64,000 bases of DNA, taken from Boswellia sacra (Eukaryota > Streptophyta > Magnoliopsida > Sapindales > Burseraceae). Below are positions 12,603 to 23,493 of this stretch, piece by piece. Both the position numbers and the translations under genes were made by a program. The notes beneath the pieces were generated by a model that was given only the letters and a program-made list of their open reading frames with translations, was not told the origin of the DNA and searched no databases. Where the stretch lies: positions 868,001 to 932,000 of the forward strand of contig SNVD02014965.1 of assembly GCA_013180625.2 (NCBI GenBank). Direction: 5' to 3'. The stretch's first letter is position 1; the number at the start of each line of letters is the position of its first letter.

Positions 12603-15600
12603 TCACGTCTCTAACAGGCCACAAGACGTCCTACACCAGATGAACTTGTCAGCATTGATTGGTTTGGTTAATGCATCTGCTATGTTGTCCTTCGTGTGGA
12701 TTTTCTGCATATCCACTATTCCGTCTTATACTACTTCTCGTACATAATGATATTGAACTCCTATGTGCTTCGTTCTTGAATGAAAGGCTGGATTCCTTGC
12801 AATATGCAAGGCACTCTGACTGTCACAAAATAAAGAAATCTTCTCTTGTTTGTGCCCGAGTTCCTCCAATAACCTTTTGATCCAAACAGCTTCCTTGCAA
12901 GCTTGTGTAGCTGCCATATACTCTGCTTCTGTTGTAGATAGAGCCACAACAGTTTGAAGTTTGGATACCCAGCTCACAGCACCTCCTGCAAGTGTAAACA
13001 CATAGCCTGTAGTGGACTTCCTTTTGTCAATATCTCCAGCAAAATCTGAATCAACATAGCCCCTGACAATGAACTCTGATCCTCCATAGCATAGTGCAGC
13101 ATCAGAGGTTCCTTTGATGTATCTAAGGATCCTCTTAACAGAATTCCAATGCTCTCTTCCCGGATTAGCCATGAATCTACTGACCGCTCCCACTGCTTGT
13201 GCAATGTCTGGTCTTGTACAAATCATAGCATACATTAGGCTCCCTACTGCTGATGCATACGGTACTCGAGACATTTCTATCCTCTCCGCTTCATTGCTAG
13301 GACTCATACTTGAGGATAATTTATGATTAACAGGAAATGGGGTAGAAATTGGCTTACAATCTTGCATGTTGAAGCGACGCAAGATTTTCTTCAAGTAGTT
13401 CTTTTGAGATAGCCAAATCTTCCTGTTTTTTCTGTCTCGGTGAATTTGCATCCCTAGAATCTTGTTTGCCGGTCCTAAATCCTTCATTTCAAATCCCCTA
13501 GCCAATTGTGCCTTTAATTCTTGGACCTGATCTTTGTTAGTGCCTGTTACCAACATATCGTCCACGTACAACAGCAAAATGATAAAGTCTTCCTCAAACC
13601 TCTTGTAATAAGTACAATGATCTGAACTGAGTCTGTTGTACCCAAGGCTGATGATGAATGAATCAAATCTCTTGTACCAACACCTTGGCGCCTGTTTTAA
13701 GCCGTACAGAGATTTGGTCAACCTGCAAACCAAGTTCTCTTTTCCTTCTTTAACAAAACCTTCCGGTTGGAGCATATAAATTTCTTCTTCAAGTTCTCCA
13801 TGAAGAAACGCAGTTTTTACATCTAACTGCTCTAAGTGTAAGTCAAAAGTAGCACACATAGCCAAGACTGCTCGAATTGTTGTAAGTCTTACCACAGGAG
13901 AGAATATCTCATTGAAATCAACTCCTTCTTTCTGAGCATATCCTTTGACCACCAGTCTAGCACGATACCGCTCCACTTGATCATTCCCATCACGTTTGAT
14001 CTTGTAGACCCATTTATTTCCGATGGCTTTTCTTCCATGTGGTAGTGGCACAAGATCCCATGTCTTGTTTTTGTCTAAAGCTTCCATCTCTTCATGCATT
14101 GCTGTCATCCATAGAGATGCATCAAAACTTTTTATAGCCTCTTGAAAGGTTGAAGGCTCCCCATCTTCTGTTAGGAGACAGTATGCAACATTGCTCGCCA
14201 TCACATATTCTGAGTGCCAAGAAGGTTCCCTTCTTTCTCGAGTTGATCGACGGACTTCAGGTGCTTCAGACTCAACTGGTTCTTGATCATCGTGTTCTGG
14301 TATTGCTTCAGAAGAAACTGTTTCTTCCTGTATTGATACAGTCTCAACATTTTTCTTCGTGCTATCACTTTCTTCACATTTAAACATGTCTTCTATAAAG
14401 ACAACATCCCTACTGATGACAATCTTATGGGCAGTAGGATCCCATAAGCGATACCCCTTTACTCCATCAGCATATCCCAAGAAGATACATTTCCTGGATT
14501 TTGGATCCAGCTTCGTTCTTTCTTGGTCATGATACATCACATAAGCAAGACATCCGAAAATATGAAGGAAGGAATAATCAGTTGGCTTACCGGTCCACAT
14601 CTCTATAGGTGTCTTCATCTCAATTGCTGTTGATGGAGACCTATTTATCAAGTAACAGGCTGTAGTGGCTGCTTCTGCCCAAAATGTCTTAGGTAGACCC
14701 GCAGTCCTTAGTAACGCTCTTATTCTTTCTGCGAGAGTTCTATTTGTCTGCTCTGCTACTCCATTTTGTTGTGGTGTATAAGCAACTGTCTTCTGTCGTT
14801 TCACACCTTCTTTACTACAAAAAGCATCAAATTCCTTGTTGCAGAATTCTCTCCCATTATCTGTCCTCAAACACTTGATCCTTTTTCCGGATTCAAGTTC
14901 TACCTGTGCTTTGAAGGCTTTAAATACAGGAAATACATCTGACTTTTTCTTGATGACATATACCCAACATCTCCTAGAATAATCATCCACAAACAATACA
15001 AAGTAGTTTGCTCCTCCTAGGGACGTAACCGGTGATTCCCAAACATCAGAATGAATCAAGTCTAGAATGTTTTTACTCCTAGCAATAGATCTGCTAAAAC
15101 TCAGTCTACTCTTCTTGCTAATAACACAATGCTCACAGAATGGTAAACTTACAGTTTTGATTCCAGGAAGCAGTTTTCGATCAGAGAGAATCTTCAAACC
15201 CTTTTCGGACATATGGCCAAGTCTTCGATGCCATATCATAGACAATTCTTCTCCAGAACTAGCAACTGCTGTTTCTACCTCCTGGACCGTTTCTCCATGG
15301 AGCATGTATAGGTTAGCAGCAATCTTTTCTGCCTTCATCACCACAAGTGCGCCTCTGACAAACTTCATAGTCCCATTTTTCGTATGGAACTCACATCCGA
15401 GGTCATCCAACTGTCCCATCGATAGCAAATTTTTCTTCAAGCCAGTCACATGTCGTACATCTTGGATAGTGCGAATCGTACCATCAAACATTTTTACTTT
15501 GATGGTTCCAATACCAGCGATTTTTAAGGCATGATCATCACCCATGTACACAGACCCTTCTGAGATAGGTTTATATTGATAGAACCAATCTCTTCTAGAA

Positions 15601-16523
15601 GTCATATGCCATGTTGCTGCTGAATCAATTAACCATATATCAGCAAACCTTTTTCTGCCTTCCACAACTGTTGTTGCCTCGCTGCACAAGATTTCGCCAT
15701 TCCCTGAAGTACTTGCTACACAACCCTGAGATCCTGACGACTCAGATTCTTTTCCTTTGCTGTTTCCCTCTCCATTCTTCTTAAGATGCCAACACTCGTT
15801 TTTCACGTGCCCTTGCTTTCCACAATGGTAGCATTTAATAAACTTCCTTCCTTTAGACTTTCCCCTGTTCTGATTGTGACTCCCACTGGAACCACGTTCC
15901 CTTGATCTCCCTCTGTTGGCGGATAAAGCCTCTGCATGTTGAGAAGTCATTATGCTGTCTTCCTTATTTTTACGTCTGCTTTCTTCTTCTAAGACAGTAG
16001 CCGCAACATCATTAAAGACTAGAGATGACTTCATTGAACCATTTGTCAAGTTGAGGATGAGATTATTATATGAATCAGGTAGACTCTGAAGTAGAAGCTC
16101 AGCACGTTCCTTCTCTTCTATGTTATGCTCCATGGTTGAGAGTTGAGAGAATAACGTCTTCAAAGTGTTGATATGTTCAGTCACCGGAGTGGTTTCTGAC
16201 ATACGAAGAGTGTACAGCTTCCTTTTCAAGAAAATTTTGTTGTGTAGAGATTTGGCTTCATACAAACTTGTCAAAGTATCCCAAATCTCCTTTGCAGAGT
16301 TTAATTCTTGAATACTTGACAGCACTTCATCTGCAACTGCTAGATGTAGACTTGCCATCGCATCACCATCTATCTTCTCCCATTTATTTTCATCTTGCAT
16401 ATTTTCCGGTCTTCCATCAATTGCTTCAAGGCAATTTTCTTTTCTCAAGATAGCCTTTATTTTAATTTTTCATAACCCAAAGTTGTTTCCATCGAACTTC
16501 TCTATCTTGAATTTGGCTGCCAT
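12603..16523 (-). pseudogene. Copia gag-pol polyprotein with two in-frame stops
   Basis: Read on the minus strand from ATG 16521-16523 to TGA 12603-12605. Stops occur at 16470-16472 (TGA in place of the expected Trp after FGL) and 12726-12728 (TAA, followed in the same frame by DGIVDMQKIHTKDNIADALTKP-like RNase H tail, here cut short). Numbering from the open part at 16448: gag 1-200; CCHC zinc knuckle 206-219; protease Asp275 in DSAATWHM, with Ala where DSGAT is usual; integrase His407/His412/Cys438/Cys441 and catalytic Asp468, Asp530, Glu566; RT with LDVKTAFLHGELEEEIYM and YVDD at 961-964; RNase H with DSDFAGDIDKRKSTTGYVF and TEAEYMA. Probably Tork/TNT-like, by resemblance only. Confidence 0.95.
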
Positions 16524-16833
16524 TTGTCTTGCAGTGAACAGTACCGTATATGTGAACAGTATCCTTGAATAGTATCGTATACGTGAACAATAATAGTATC
16601 CGTATACGTACACCACTGCTAAACAGTAACCAAGAATAGTAGTAAGTGCCGGTACGATTTAATATACACCAGGAAAGCTTCCAGGAAACACTGGAGGGGT
16701 CACAAGCGGTCCCACTTAAAATCTAGTCTCCTTAGACTCTTATCGTCTTTTTGACAAAGCTTTCCTAGACATGTATATAACCGTACAAGTAACCACTCAC
16801 TGTCCTAACCCTTGGCTCTGCCTTCGCAACCTT

Positions 16834-16845
16834 GCTCTGATACCA
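16834..16845 (-). other. Primer-binding site (initiator Met-tRNA) of the 12-kb Copia element
   Basis: The complement reads TGGTATCAGAGC, one base inside the 5' LTR. This is the standard initiator Met-tRNA primer site of plant LTR elements. Confidence 0.93.
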
Positions 16846-16846
16846 C

Positions 16847-17297
16847 TGTTAGGAGATTAAACACTCCTACCGCAGCTCAAATAAAAGACAAGAAACAAAT
16901 TGTTATGTTAGAAATAACAATTTGGGTGGCACTGCCCTCCACAATAAATAAAATAGACAACTTGGGCGGCTCAGCCTTCGCACAATAAATAAATTAAAGG
17001 CAATTAAAGAAAATAAAGACACAAATATTTAACGTGGTAAAACCCTCAATTTGAGGGAAACCTCCACGGGACAAGACCGAAAATATTTCACTATAAAGAA
17101 AAATATTACAATCTCTCTCACAATTAAAATGGAGGAGATTACAAGGGAGGAAGAAGAGAAAAGCTTAATACAGAAGCTTGGTACACTTGTAAGAGGGGGA
17201 GGAGGCTTTATTATATAGCCAAGCCTCTCCACCTCTATTTTATTTCCCACCGATGTGGGATTAGGTGAAAGGCAAAAATGCCTTCACCCATTTCACA
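16847..17297 (-). repeat. 5' LTR of the 12-kb Copia element
   Basis: 451 bp, almost identical to 12103-12550. It lies next to the primer-binding site, which fixes it as the 5' LTR. Confidence 0.96.
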
Positions 17298-17710
17298 ATT
17301 AGTTCCATCCTACCCTCCATAACTTTAATCTTCATTCTCATACCATCCGACCAAGTTGGTGTTGATGGGATGACAAGTATGAATGTATTATAGCTCATGA
17401 GCTTACAGATCTTACCAACCAATCAATTGATGAATGCATTGTACATATGCTGTATGCGGGAGAGTCAGCATGTCACCAACTGGGAGACGGACAGACCAGG
17501 GAAGACTTTTTTTGCCAATGGAAGGAGAGGAAAAAAAGTTCTCGATCGAATAGGATGTAGATAATGCACTTTGACTCATCAACATCACCCGGCCTTGATT
17601 TGGATTTTTAAAACTGTGGACAGGCTCCGTGATGGTGCCGCTCTAACAAGCATGGAGATTTTTTTCCCTTAGATTCTTTTATGTCCAATTAGTGTGCGTG
17701 TGTGTTTACA

Positions 17711-17737
17711 TACACACACACACACACACACACACAT
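17711..17737. repeat. CA dinucleotide microsatellite
   Basis: A run of CA repeats followed by a short TA run. Confidence 0.9.
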
Positions 17738-18269
17738 ACATATATATATTCTTGTTTTAGATGCATACATATACGAATTAGAGTTTTCTTTCTAGTGTTC
17801 ACTGCTAATCTATCCATATATATTCATAATAGATTAACAGCTTATTAAAAAATAAATAAATAAAAATTTACTTGAAAGTAATTAAGTGTGGAAAAGTTAA
17901 TAATTAATTTTTCTTATTAATGGAAGTACCTCAAGTCTTTATTGATGAAAATAAATATAAATAATTACATTTGTCTTTCCTCAATGATGTGAGAAATACC
18001 CATATGATAGCACGTCTCTTTGTTTCAGTACTATAACAAATTGATTAAATATGTTAATGAGAAGAGTAGACTTGCTTATTATAAAAAATTATAACAGCTT
18101 CAAGCATACAAATCTTCTTATATAATCATTCAACACCGCCACCATGAAATAATCAAAATCCTGCAACCTTCAAATACAACACGACCATCGTGGAGTTTAT
18201 CATCCTCGAAACCTTGACATTTGTCACCTCGTAAGTTTGTCTATGTATATTTGAAGGAAAATAAACTAT

Positions 18270-18600
18270 TTCTTTTATATGAATTTAATCATTTCATACC
18301 ATCAGCTAATAATCTCCATAACAATAATCTAGGGAGCTTGATGCTAATTGTTAGAATCAAACGTTTGTCATTCGATCAAAAGCTTAAGTTATTAACCATA
18401 ATACAACTTTATTTCTTTATGTGCACTTTGAAAGTGCAGACTCTCATGTCAATGCATACTACAAGTGAGTCTTAAGGGTTTGTGCCATTGTAACGCCATG
18501 GGTCCGTTAGTCACATACTCCATGTTAGTCTTTTATAAAACCTATTTGAGTCAAATTGGATTTTTTACCCCTATATGCTAACAGGCCAAAGATACACTCC
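18270..18600 (-). repeat. Old LTR fragment, array copy 1
   Basis: The sequence TAATTGTTAGAATCAAACG and the 230 or so bases after it recur at 20790, 40850 and 44185. In the other copies the bases before TGTTAGGA read CTCTGATACTAAT, which resembles a Met-tRNA primer site on the minus strand, so this looks like the edge of a decayed LTR element copied along with the array. Confidence 0.55.
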
Positions 18601-19310
18601 TCATCTCATCTTTACCTCATCTTTTTTATAAATGTGTGATTGATTGTCATGAAAAATATATTTATGATAAGAGATAATACGTTCATATCTCTCAACCGTT
18701 TATGAATATAAAATTCACGTGTCAACAGATTCCAAAAAGAAGATGAAATTAGATGAACAAAGGATTTCAATTCATGCCAACAATCTATATTGTTCAATAA
18801 TAATCTATTCATACTATTCATAATAGATTAATATCAATTTTATATTTTTCAAAAAGAAAACATAAATTTTATGTCAAAGTAAAAGTGAAAAAGTAATTTA
18901 ATATTTTATATAATTAAGCGAAGCTCGTCAAGTTTCTGTATTAGTATTTGACGAAAATTAATATAAGTAATTTACGTTTGTCTTTCCTAAATTATATAAA
19001 GGAAAAAACATTTCTATGATTGTCTTTATATCACAGTACGACACAATGAATATATATGTAAATGAAAGTAGACTTGGATAGTCATAAAAAATTATAACAA
19101 GCACACGACCAAACGATCAAGACCTGAAACCTTGAAACCAGGGCACAACCATGACCTTGTCTTGTCATTGCTCGAAACCACGAACCTTAATGTTTACACT
19201 TGAAAATTTGATTTATCAAATTTCCATTCAGGACATCGGGAAATTAAAGTTGACTGTTTAAAGTAACTACACATTTTTTTTTAATGTTTAACGTATGAAA
19301 TAAAAGAAAT

Positions 19311-19352
<42 letters not shown>

Positions 19353-19696
19353 TAATGCTTAATAATCATTCAGTCACAATTTGAATAAATTTTATTAGTT
19401 TTGCAATCTTTTAAATATAAATATTAGTTTTATTAAAATTATAATGATACTATGTAATTTTTGAATTGGTCTTATTACTTGTAGCTTTTTAATCTTTACT
19501 AACTTCAGTGACAATTTTGAATGATTTTTAAGAGTTTCTAAAACTTTTTAATATTAATTTGGTCAAATGTTAATGATGTTATATATTTCATTACCGAATC
19601 GGTCTCCGTACTCCTATCCTTAATCACTGTTATCCAATTGTAAAATTTGTCACCTCACATCATCCTATTAACTAAAAAAGGCCCTTCACATCTCAT

Positions 19697-19704
19697 TATA
19701 AATA
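19697..19704 (+). promoter_or_regulatory. TATA box of X8 gene at 19792
   Basis: TATAAATA, 88 bases before the ATG, just after the conserved AAAAAAGGC..TTCACATC block shared by all intact stand-alone X8 genes. Confidence 0.8.
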
Positions 19705-19791
19705 GTTTACGCTTATCGCATTCCAACACAAAATCTTATAGATCGAGCCTTCCATTACGACTACTGTGTGCATTGTGAAATATTTTTAATC

Positions 19792-20384
19792 ATGGCGCGA
19801 ACCACCTACGTCCTCCTTGCAGCCATCTTTATCCTCCACCTCATCGGAAGCATTACTCTGTCTGGAGCGGTAATCTATTAATTTTGTTATTCAATATCCT
19901 TAATTAATTATCGAACAAATTAATTTAATGCCTTATGATTTTTTTTATTGGTTTGAAGTAATTTTTTTTTTTTTTTGGGTCCAAGCAGCAACCTCAACAG
20001 CCAGGACAAGAAGCTGGAGCTAAGAAATATTGTCTGCCAAAACCAGACGCCAATGAGAAGGCCTTGCAAGCAAACATCGATTATGCTTGCAGCAATGGTG
20101 TTGACTGCAAGCCCATCCAACCCGGTGGTGATTGCTTTGAACCCAACAATGTGAAGGCTCACGCATCATACGTCATGAACGCTTTCTACAACGCAAAAGG
20201 CCGCAACGATTTCAACTGCGATTTCAGCAAAACTGGTGTCCTGTCCTCTCACAATCCAAGTACGCGACTAGACTCTTTAAATATTAGATGCTGACATTGA
20301 ACCCTTCTAACATTTCCTACATTTTAATTCTCTAATTCTGTTATCTATCTGCTTACAGGCAGTGGCAAGTGTGTCTACGCGTGA
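19792..20384 (+). CDS. Small secreted X8/CBM43 protein (Ole e 10-like), copy at 19.8 kb
   Basis: Three exons: 19792-19869, 19989-20259, 20359-20384 (introns 119 and 99 bp, phases 0 and 1), 124 aa. Exon 1 is a 26-residue signal peptide ending SGA. Exon 2 has a short Gln/Pro/Gly lead and the X8 core; exon 3 adds eight residues with the last Cys. Six cysteines at 41, 60, 66, 75, 103 and 121 match the X8 pattern, with conserved IDYAC, GVDCKPIQPGG, CFEPNNVKAHASYVMNAFY and CDF. There is no GPI-anchor tail, unlike plasmodesmal callose-binding proteins. X8 proteins bind beta-1,3-glucan; the expected location is the cell wall. The acceptor of intron 1 is AAGCAG, so an extra Gln is possible by alternative splicing. 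Confidence 0.92.
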
Positions 20385-21698
20385 GTTCAGATTTGGAACA
20401 TCAACACAGGCGCTGCATGAGTAACTCATCTAGTGCTGATTATTGATTGAGTACACCTGTTTGTTTGTAATTTCATTTGTCAAAGAAGATGTTCAATTCA
20501 GCTTATTAGCTGTGACATAATTACTTGAAATGCAAAGAGCGTTATCCATTTTTAATAATTTAGGTTGTTGTGTACTGTGTCAATGAGTTTTGAAATTGCT
20601 ACTAACCACGTATGGTGACAAATGCCATTTATCATAACATTACTTCAGAAAGAAAATGAGCCAAATTCAGCTGCTCTAATATTATATCGTTCATGCAAAT
20701 GAACAACAATAACTCATTTTCATATGAAAGTATCCATATAGACACATTGACGCTAATTATTAAATTTAGAATTGCATTATAGATTTTCTTTTATATGTGT
20801 ATAATCATTTCATACCATAAGCTAATAATCTCCGCAACAATAATCTTGGGACTCTGATACTAATTGTTAGGACCAAAGGCTTGCCATTGGATCAAAAGCT
20901 TAAGTTATTAGCCATAATACAACTTTATTTCTTTATGTGCCCTTTCAAATTGCAAATTCCTGTGTCAATAAATGCTATGATTGAGTCTTAAGGATTTGTG
21001 CCATTGTGCCATGGGTCGGTTAGTTACATACTCCATGTTTGTCTTGTATAAAACCTGTTCGAGTCAAATTGGATTTTTGACCCCCATATTCCAATAGGCC
21101 AACGATCCTATCCTTATCTCATCTTTACCTCATCCATTTTACAAATGTGTGATTGATAGTTGTGAAAATATACTAATGATAAGAGATAATACATATACAT
21201 CTCTCAACTACTCATGAATATGAAATCCACGTGTCAACAGATTCTCAAAAGCTGAGACAAAATTAGATGAGAAGAGGATTCCAATTCATGCGAACAATCT
21301 ATATTGTTCGCTAATAATCTATTCATATATATTATTCATAATAGATTAATATCAATTTTATATTTTTCAAAAAGAAAACATAAAAAGTTATACTTGAATG
21401 TAAAAGTGAAAAAGTAATTTAAAATTTTTGTATAGTTAAGTGAAGTGTGTCAAGTTTTTGTTTTAATATTCGATGAAAATTAATATAAGTAATTTATTTT
21501 TGTACTTCCTAGATTATATAAAGAAAAATACATATTTGTGATTATCTTTATATCATAGTACAAAATAATGAATAAATATGTATATGAGAGTGGACTTGGA
21601 TCGTCATAAAAAATTATAGTAGGCATAGAATTCTAAACAATCAAAACCCGAGGCACAACCATGACTTGGTCTTGTCATCGCTTGAAACCATGAACCTT
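20385..21698. other. 3' flank and upstream block that belongs to the X8 gene at 39828
   Basis: No gene. 20385-20790 is the usual X8 gene 3' flank. About 21130-21698 is the upstream block whose continuation (TTAATGTTTACACTTGAAAA) is found only at 35785, after the nested insertions. Confidence 0.75.
20790..21130 (-). repeat. Old LTR fragment, array copy 2
   Basis: Homologous to 18270-18600, 40850-41165 and 44185-44520. It contains GGACTCTGATACTAATTGTT, an LTR edge next to a primer-site-like sequence on the minus strand. Confidence 0.6.
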
Positions 21699-22065
21699 AG
21701 AGTGTGTTTGGTGTACTGTATTAGATTGTATTAACTTTTTAAGATTGTATTGTACTGAATGTGATTGGATAGCATTGAATAATATATGATGTTGTACGAT
21801 GTTTGGTTTTGCTTGAAACGCATAAGATTCTATAATATTGATGAATCTAATATTTATATTTATTTAAATTACTATAAATAATTAAATAATATTAATTTGT
21901 TATATTAATAAAATTATAGAGTTTTAAATTAAAAAATAAAATAAGATATTTAATTAAAAATTTTATAAATATTAATAAAATTAAATAGTAAAAAATTTAT
22001 TAATTATATATAATACAATTATTTAATGATTCTAATAAAATTTTATTTAATTTAAATCACCTCTG
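21699..22065 (+). mobile_element. Left part of a probable PIF/Harbinger-like MITE
   Basis: GAGTGTGTTTGGTGTACTG begins directly after GAACCTTA, where paralogues continue with ATGTTTACAC. TTA is the expected target duplication and the host sequence resumes with TTAATGTTTACAC at 35785. The interior is very AT-rich. The right terminal repeat is nearly all missing, apparently because the Athila-like element inserted close to it. Confidence 0.55.
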
Positions 22066-23090
22066 CTCTCTGTCTCTGCGTAGGTGTATTTCTCTACAAT
22101 TCAAATTTCAGGTAGAGATGTTACGCTTCTGTGCAACAATAGCTACACTCCATCGTAGGTTTGAATCTAGAAAATTTCTACAGTCCTATTTTGACATGGA
22201 TTCGAAATGATTCCTTTATAGCATATAAATAGGTGTCTTTAGGTCATTAGAGAATTGAAGTCGTTGGAAGTGCATTGGAGGCTAAGGAATTAGATCACAA
22301 CCATTGGAAGCACGAATCAAGCTAGATTCATCAAGAAGTTTTCAAAATTTCTAGTTCTTTTGTCTCTCTTTACAACCAAATGCTTTCAATTAGATTTTGT
22401 GTTGTTTTTTTTTTCATTATGGACTAATTTTCTTTTCAAGGGTTATGATATGGCCAAGTTTATTACTCTAATTATTTCTAATTCAATATATTGATGTTTA
22501 TTCAATTTTGTTGAGTGAATTATTTATATGCTTAATGCTTGTAATTGTCTAGCCAATTTTTATATGATTTAAGGTACAAATTAGACTGAGAAGTTAATTT
22601 GTATTAGTTTTTAATTAATCATAAGTTGACATGAGATAGAGATATGATTATAATTTGTGTAATAGTGTGTAATTTCTTGCGCTTGATGGGGGATAATAGA
22701 TTGTTAGAATTGACCAAGATGTCATTCTCTCTATAATCATACATTGTTTTTGCTTAAGAAAGATTTACAAATATAGTAGTAAAATTGGTTGGCAACAGAT
22801 GAATAAACATTGATTTTATTGAATTAAAATATTACAATGGACCCTAGATCCTTGTTCATTGAATTTTTATTGATTTAATTTAGTGTTGTTTATTTCTATT
22901 TGTTTGCTTAATTTTAGTGTAGTAATTTAGTTTATTTAGTTGACCTGAATTACCTTTAAAATTTCATTGATCAAATAAAATTAGACTTAGATTAAATTTA
23001 GTAATTAATAAATAATCTCTATCGCAACGTACTTTACTCATCATTATAGTACTTTTTATTATTTTGTGCACTTGCAGATTTTGCATAATA
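22066..23090 (+). repeat. 5' LTR (probably truncated) of the Athila-like element
   Basis: Aligns with about 34730-35779. Ends GATTTTGCATAATA just before the primer-site region. About 240 bp present at the start of the other LTR seem to be absent. Confidence 0.7.
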
Positions 23091-23424
23091 AGGGTTTTTA
23101 AAGCCGTTGTCGTGGATTGTGTTTTATTAATATTAGAATTTTAGTTTGAACACTTTTTCTTTTATTTATTTAAATTTTTGTTTTTATTTTGTTTTTGGTG
23201 TTGTCAGTTGTATGTAAAAGTTTGGAAATAAAGACCTATTGCCTTTAGATTCTGAGAAAGAACTTACCTATCAAAGAATAGAAAGGACAAGTGAGAAAAA
23301 ACCAAACGATCAATTACAATGGCTGATGATACATTAGGAAACAGGGATAGAGTTACAGCTGCAACTAACACAAGACTCATGGATTTCACTCTTTCTATTT
23401 CATCAAGTAATAAAGAAGCTGACT

Positions 23425-23441
23425 TGTAGAGTCTCGAATGT

Positions 23442-23493
<52 letters not shown>

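Larger units (their letters stand above)
12103..17297 (-). mobile_element. Complete Ty1/Copia LTR retrotransposon, 5.2 kb, minus strand
   Basis: Two LTRs (12103-12550 and 16847-17297) flank one long gag-pol frame. Perfect 5-bp target duplication ATTAG at 12098-12102 and 17298-17302. In element sense the LTRs run TGTGAAATGG...CTAACA. A primer-binding site complementary to initiator Met-tRNA follows the 5' LTR and a polypurine tract (AAGTGGGAGAA, complement of 12551-12561) precedes the 3' LTR. By eye the LTRs differ by five substitutions and one 3-bp indel, about 1 percent, so insertion is recent. All domains are present but the frame has two nonsense codons, so it would need help in trans. Confidence 0.97.
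17298..19696. other. Spacer between the Copia element and the X8 gene at 19792
   Basis: No gene seen. It contains a CA microsatellite, a diverged copy of the array upstream block near 18050-18230, an old LTR fragment near 18270-18600, and a better copy of the upstream block from about 18780 to the promoter, including an AT microsatellite at about 19316-19350. Confidence 0.65.

Noticed and set aside
15067..15534. Plus-strand frame of 155 codons within the 12-kb Copia element
   Set aside because: It is the antisense shadow of the integrase region of gag-pol.
23448..23490. Long AT runs here and at 4151, 19316, 39260, 54915 as origins or structural sites
   Set aside because: They behave as ordinary microsatellites that vary between paralogous copies.
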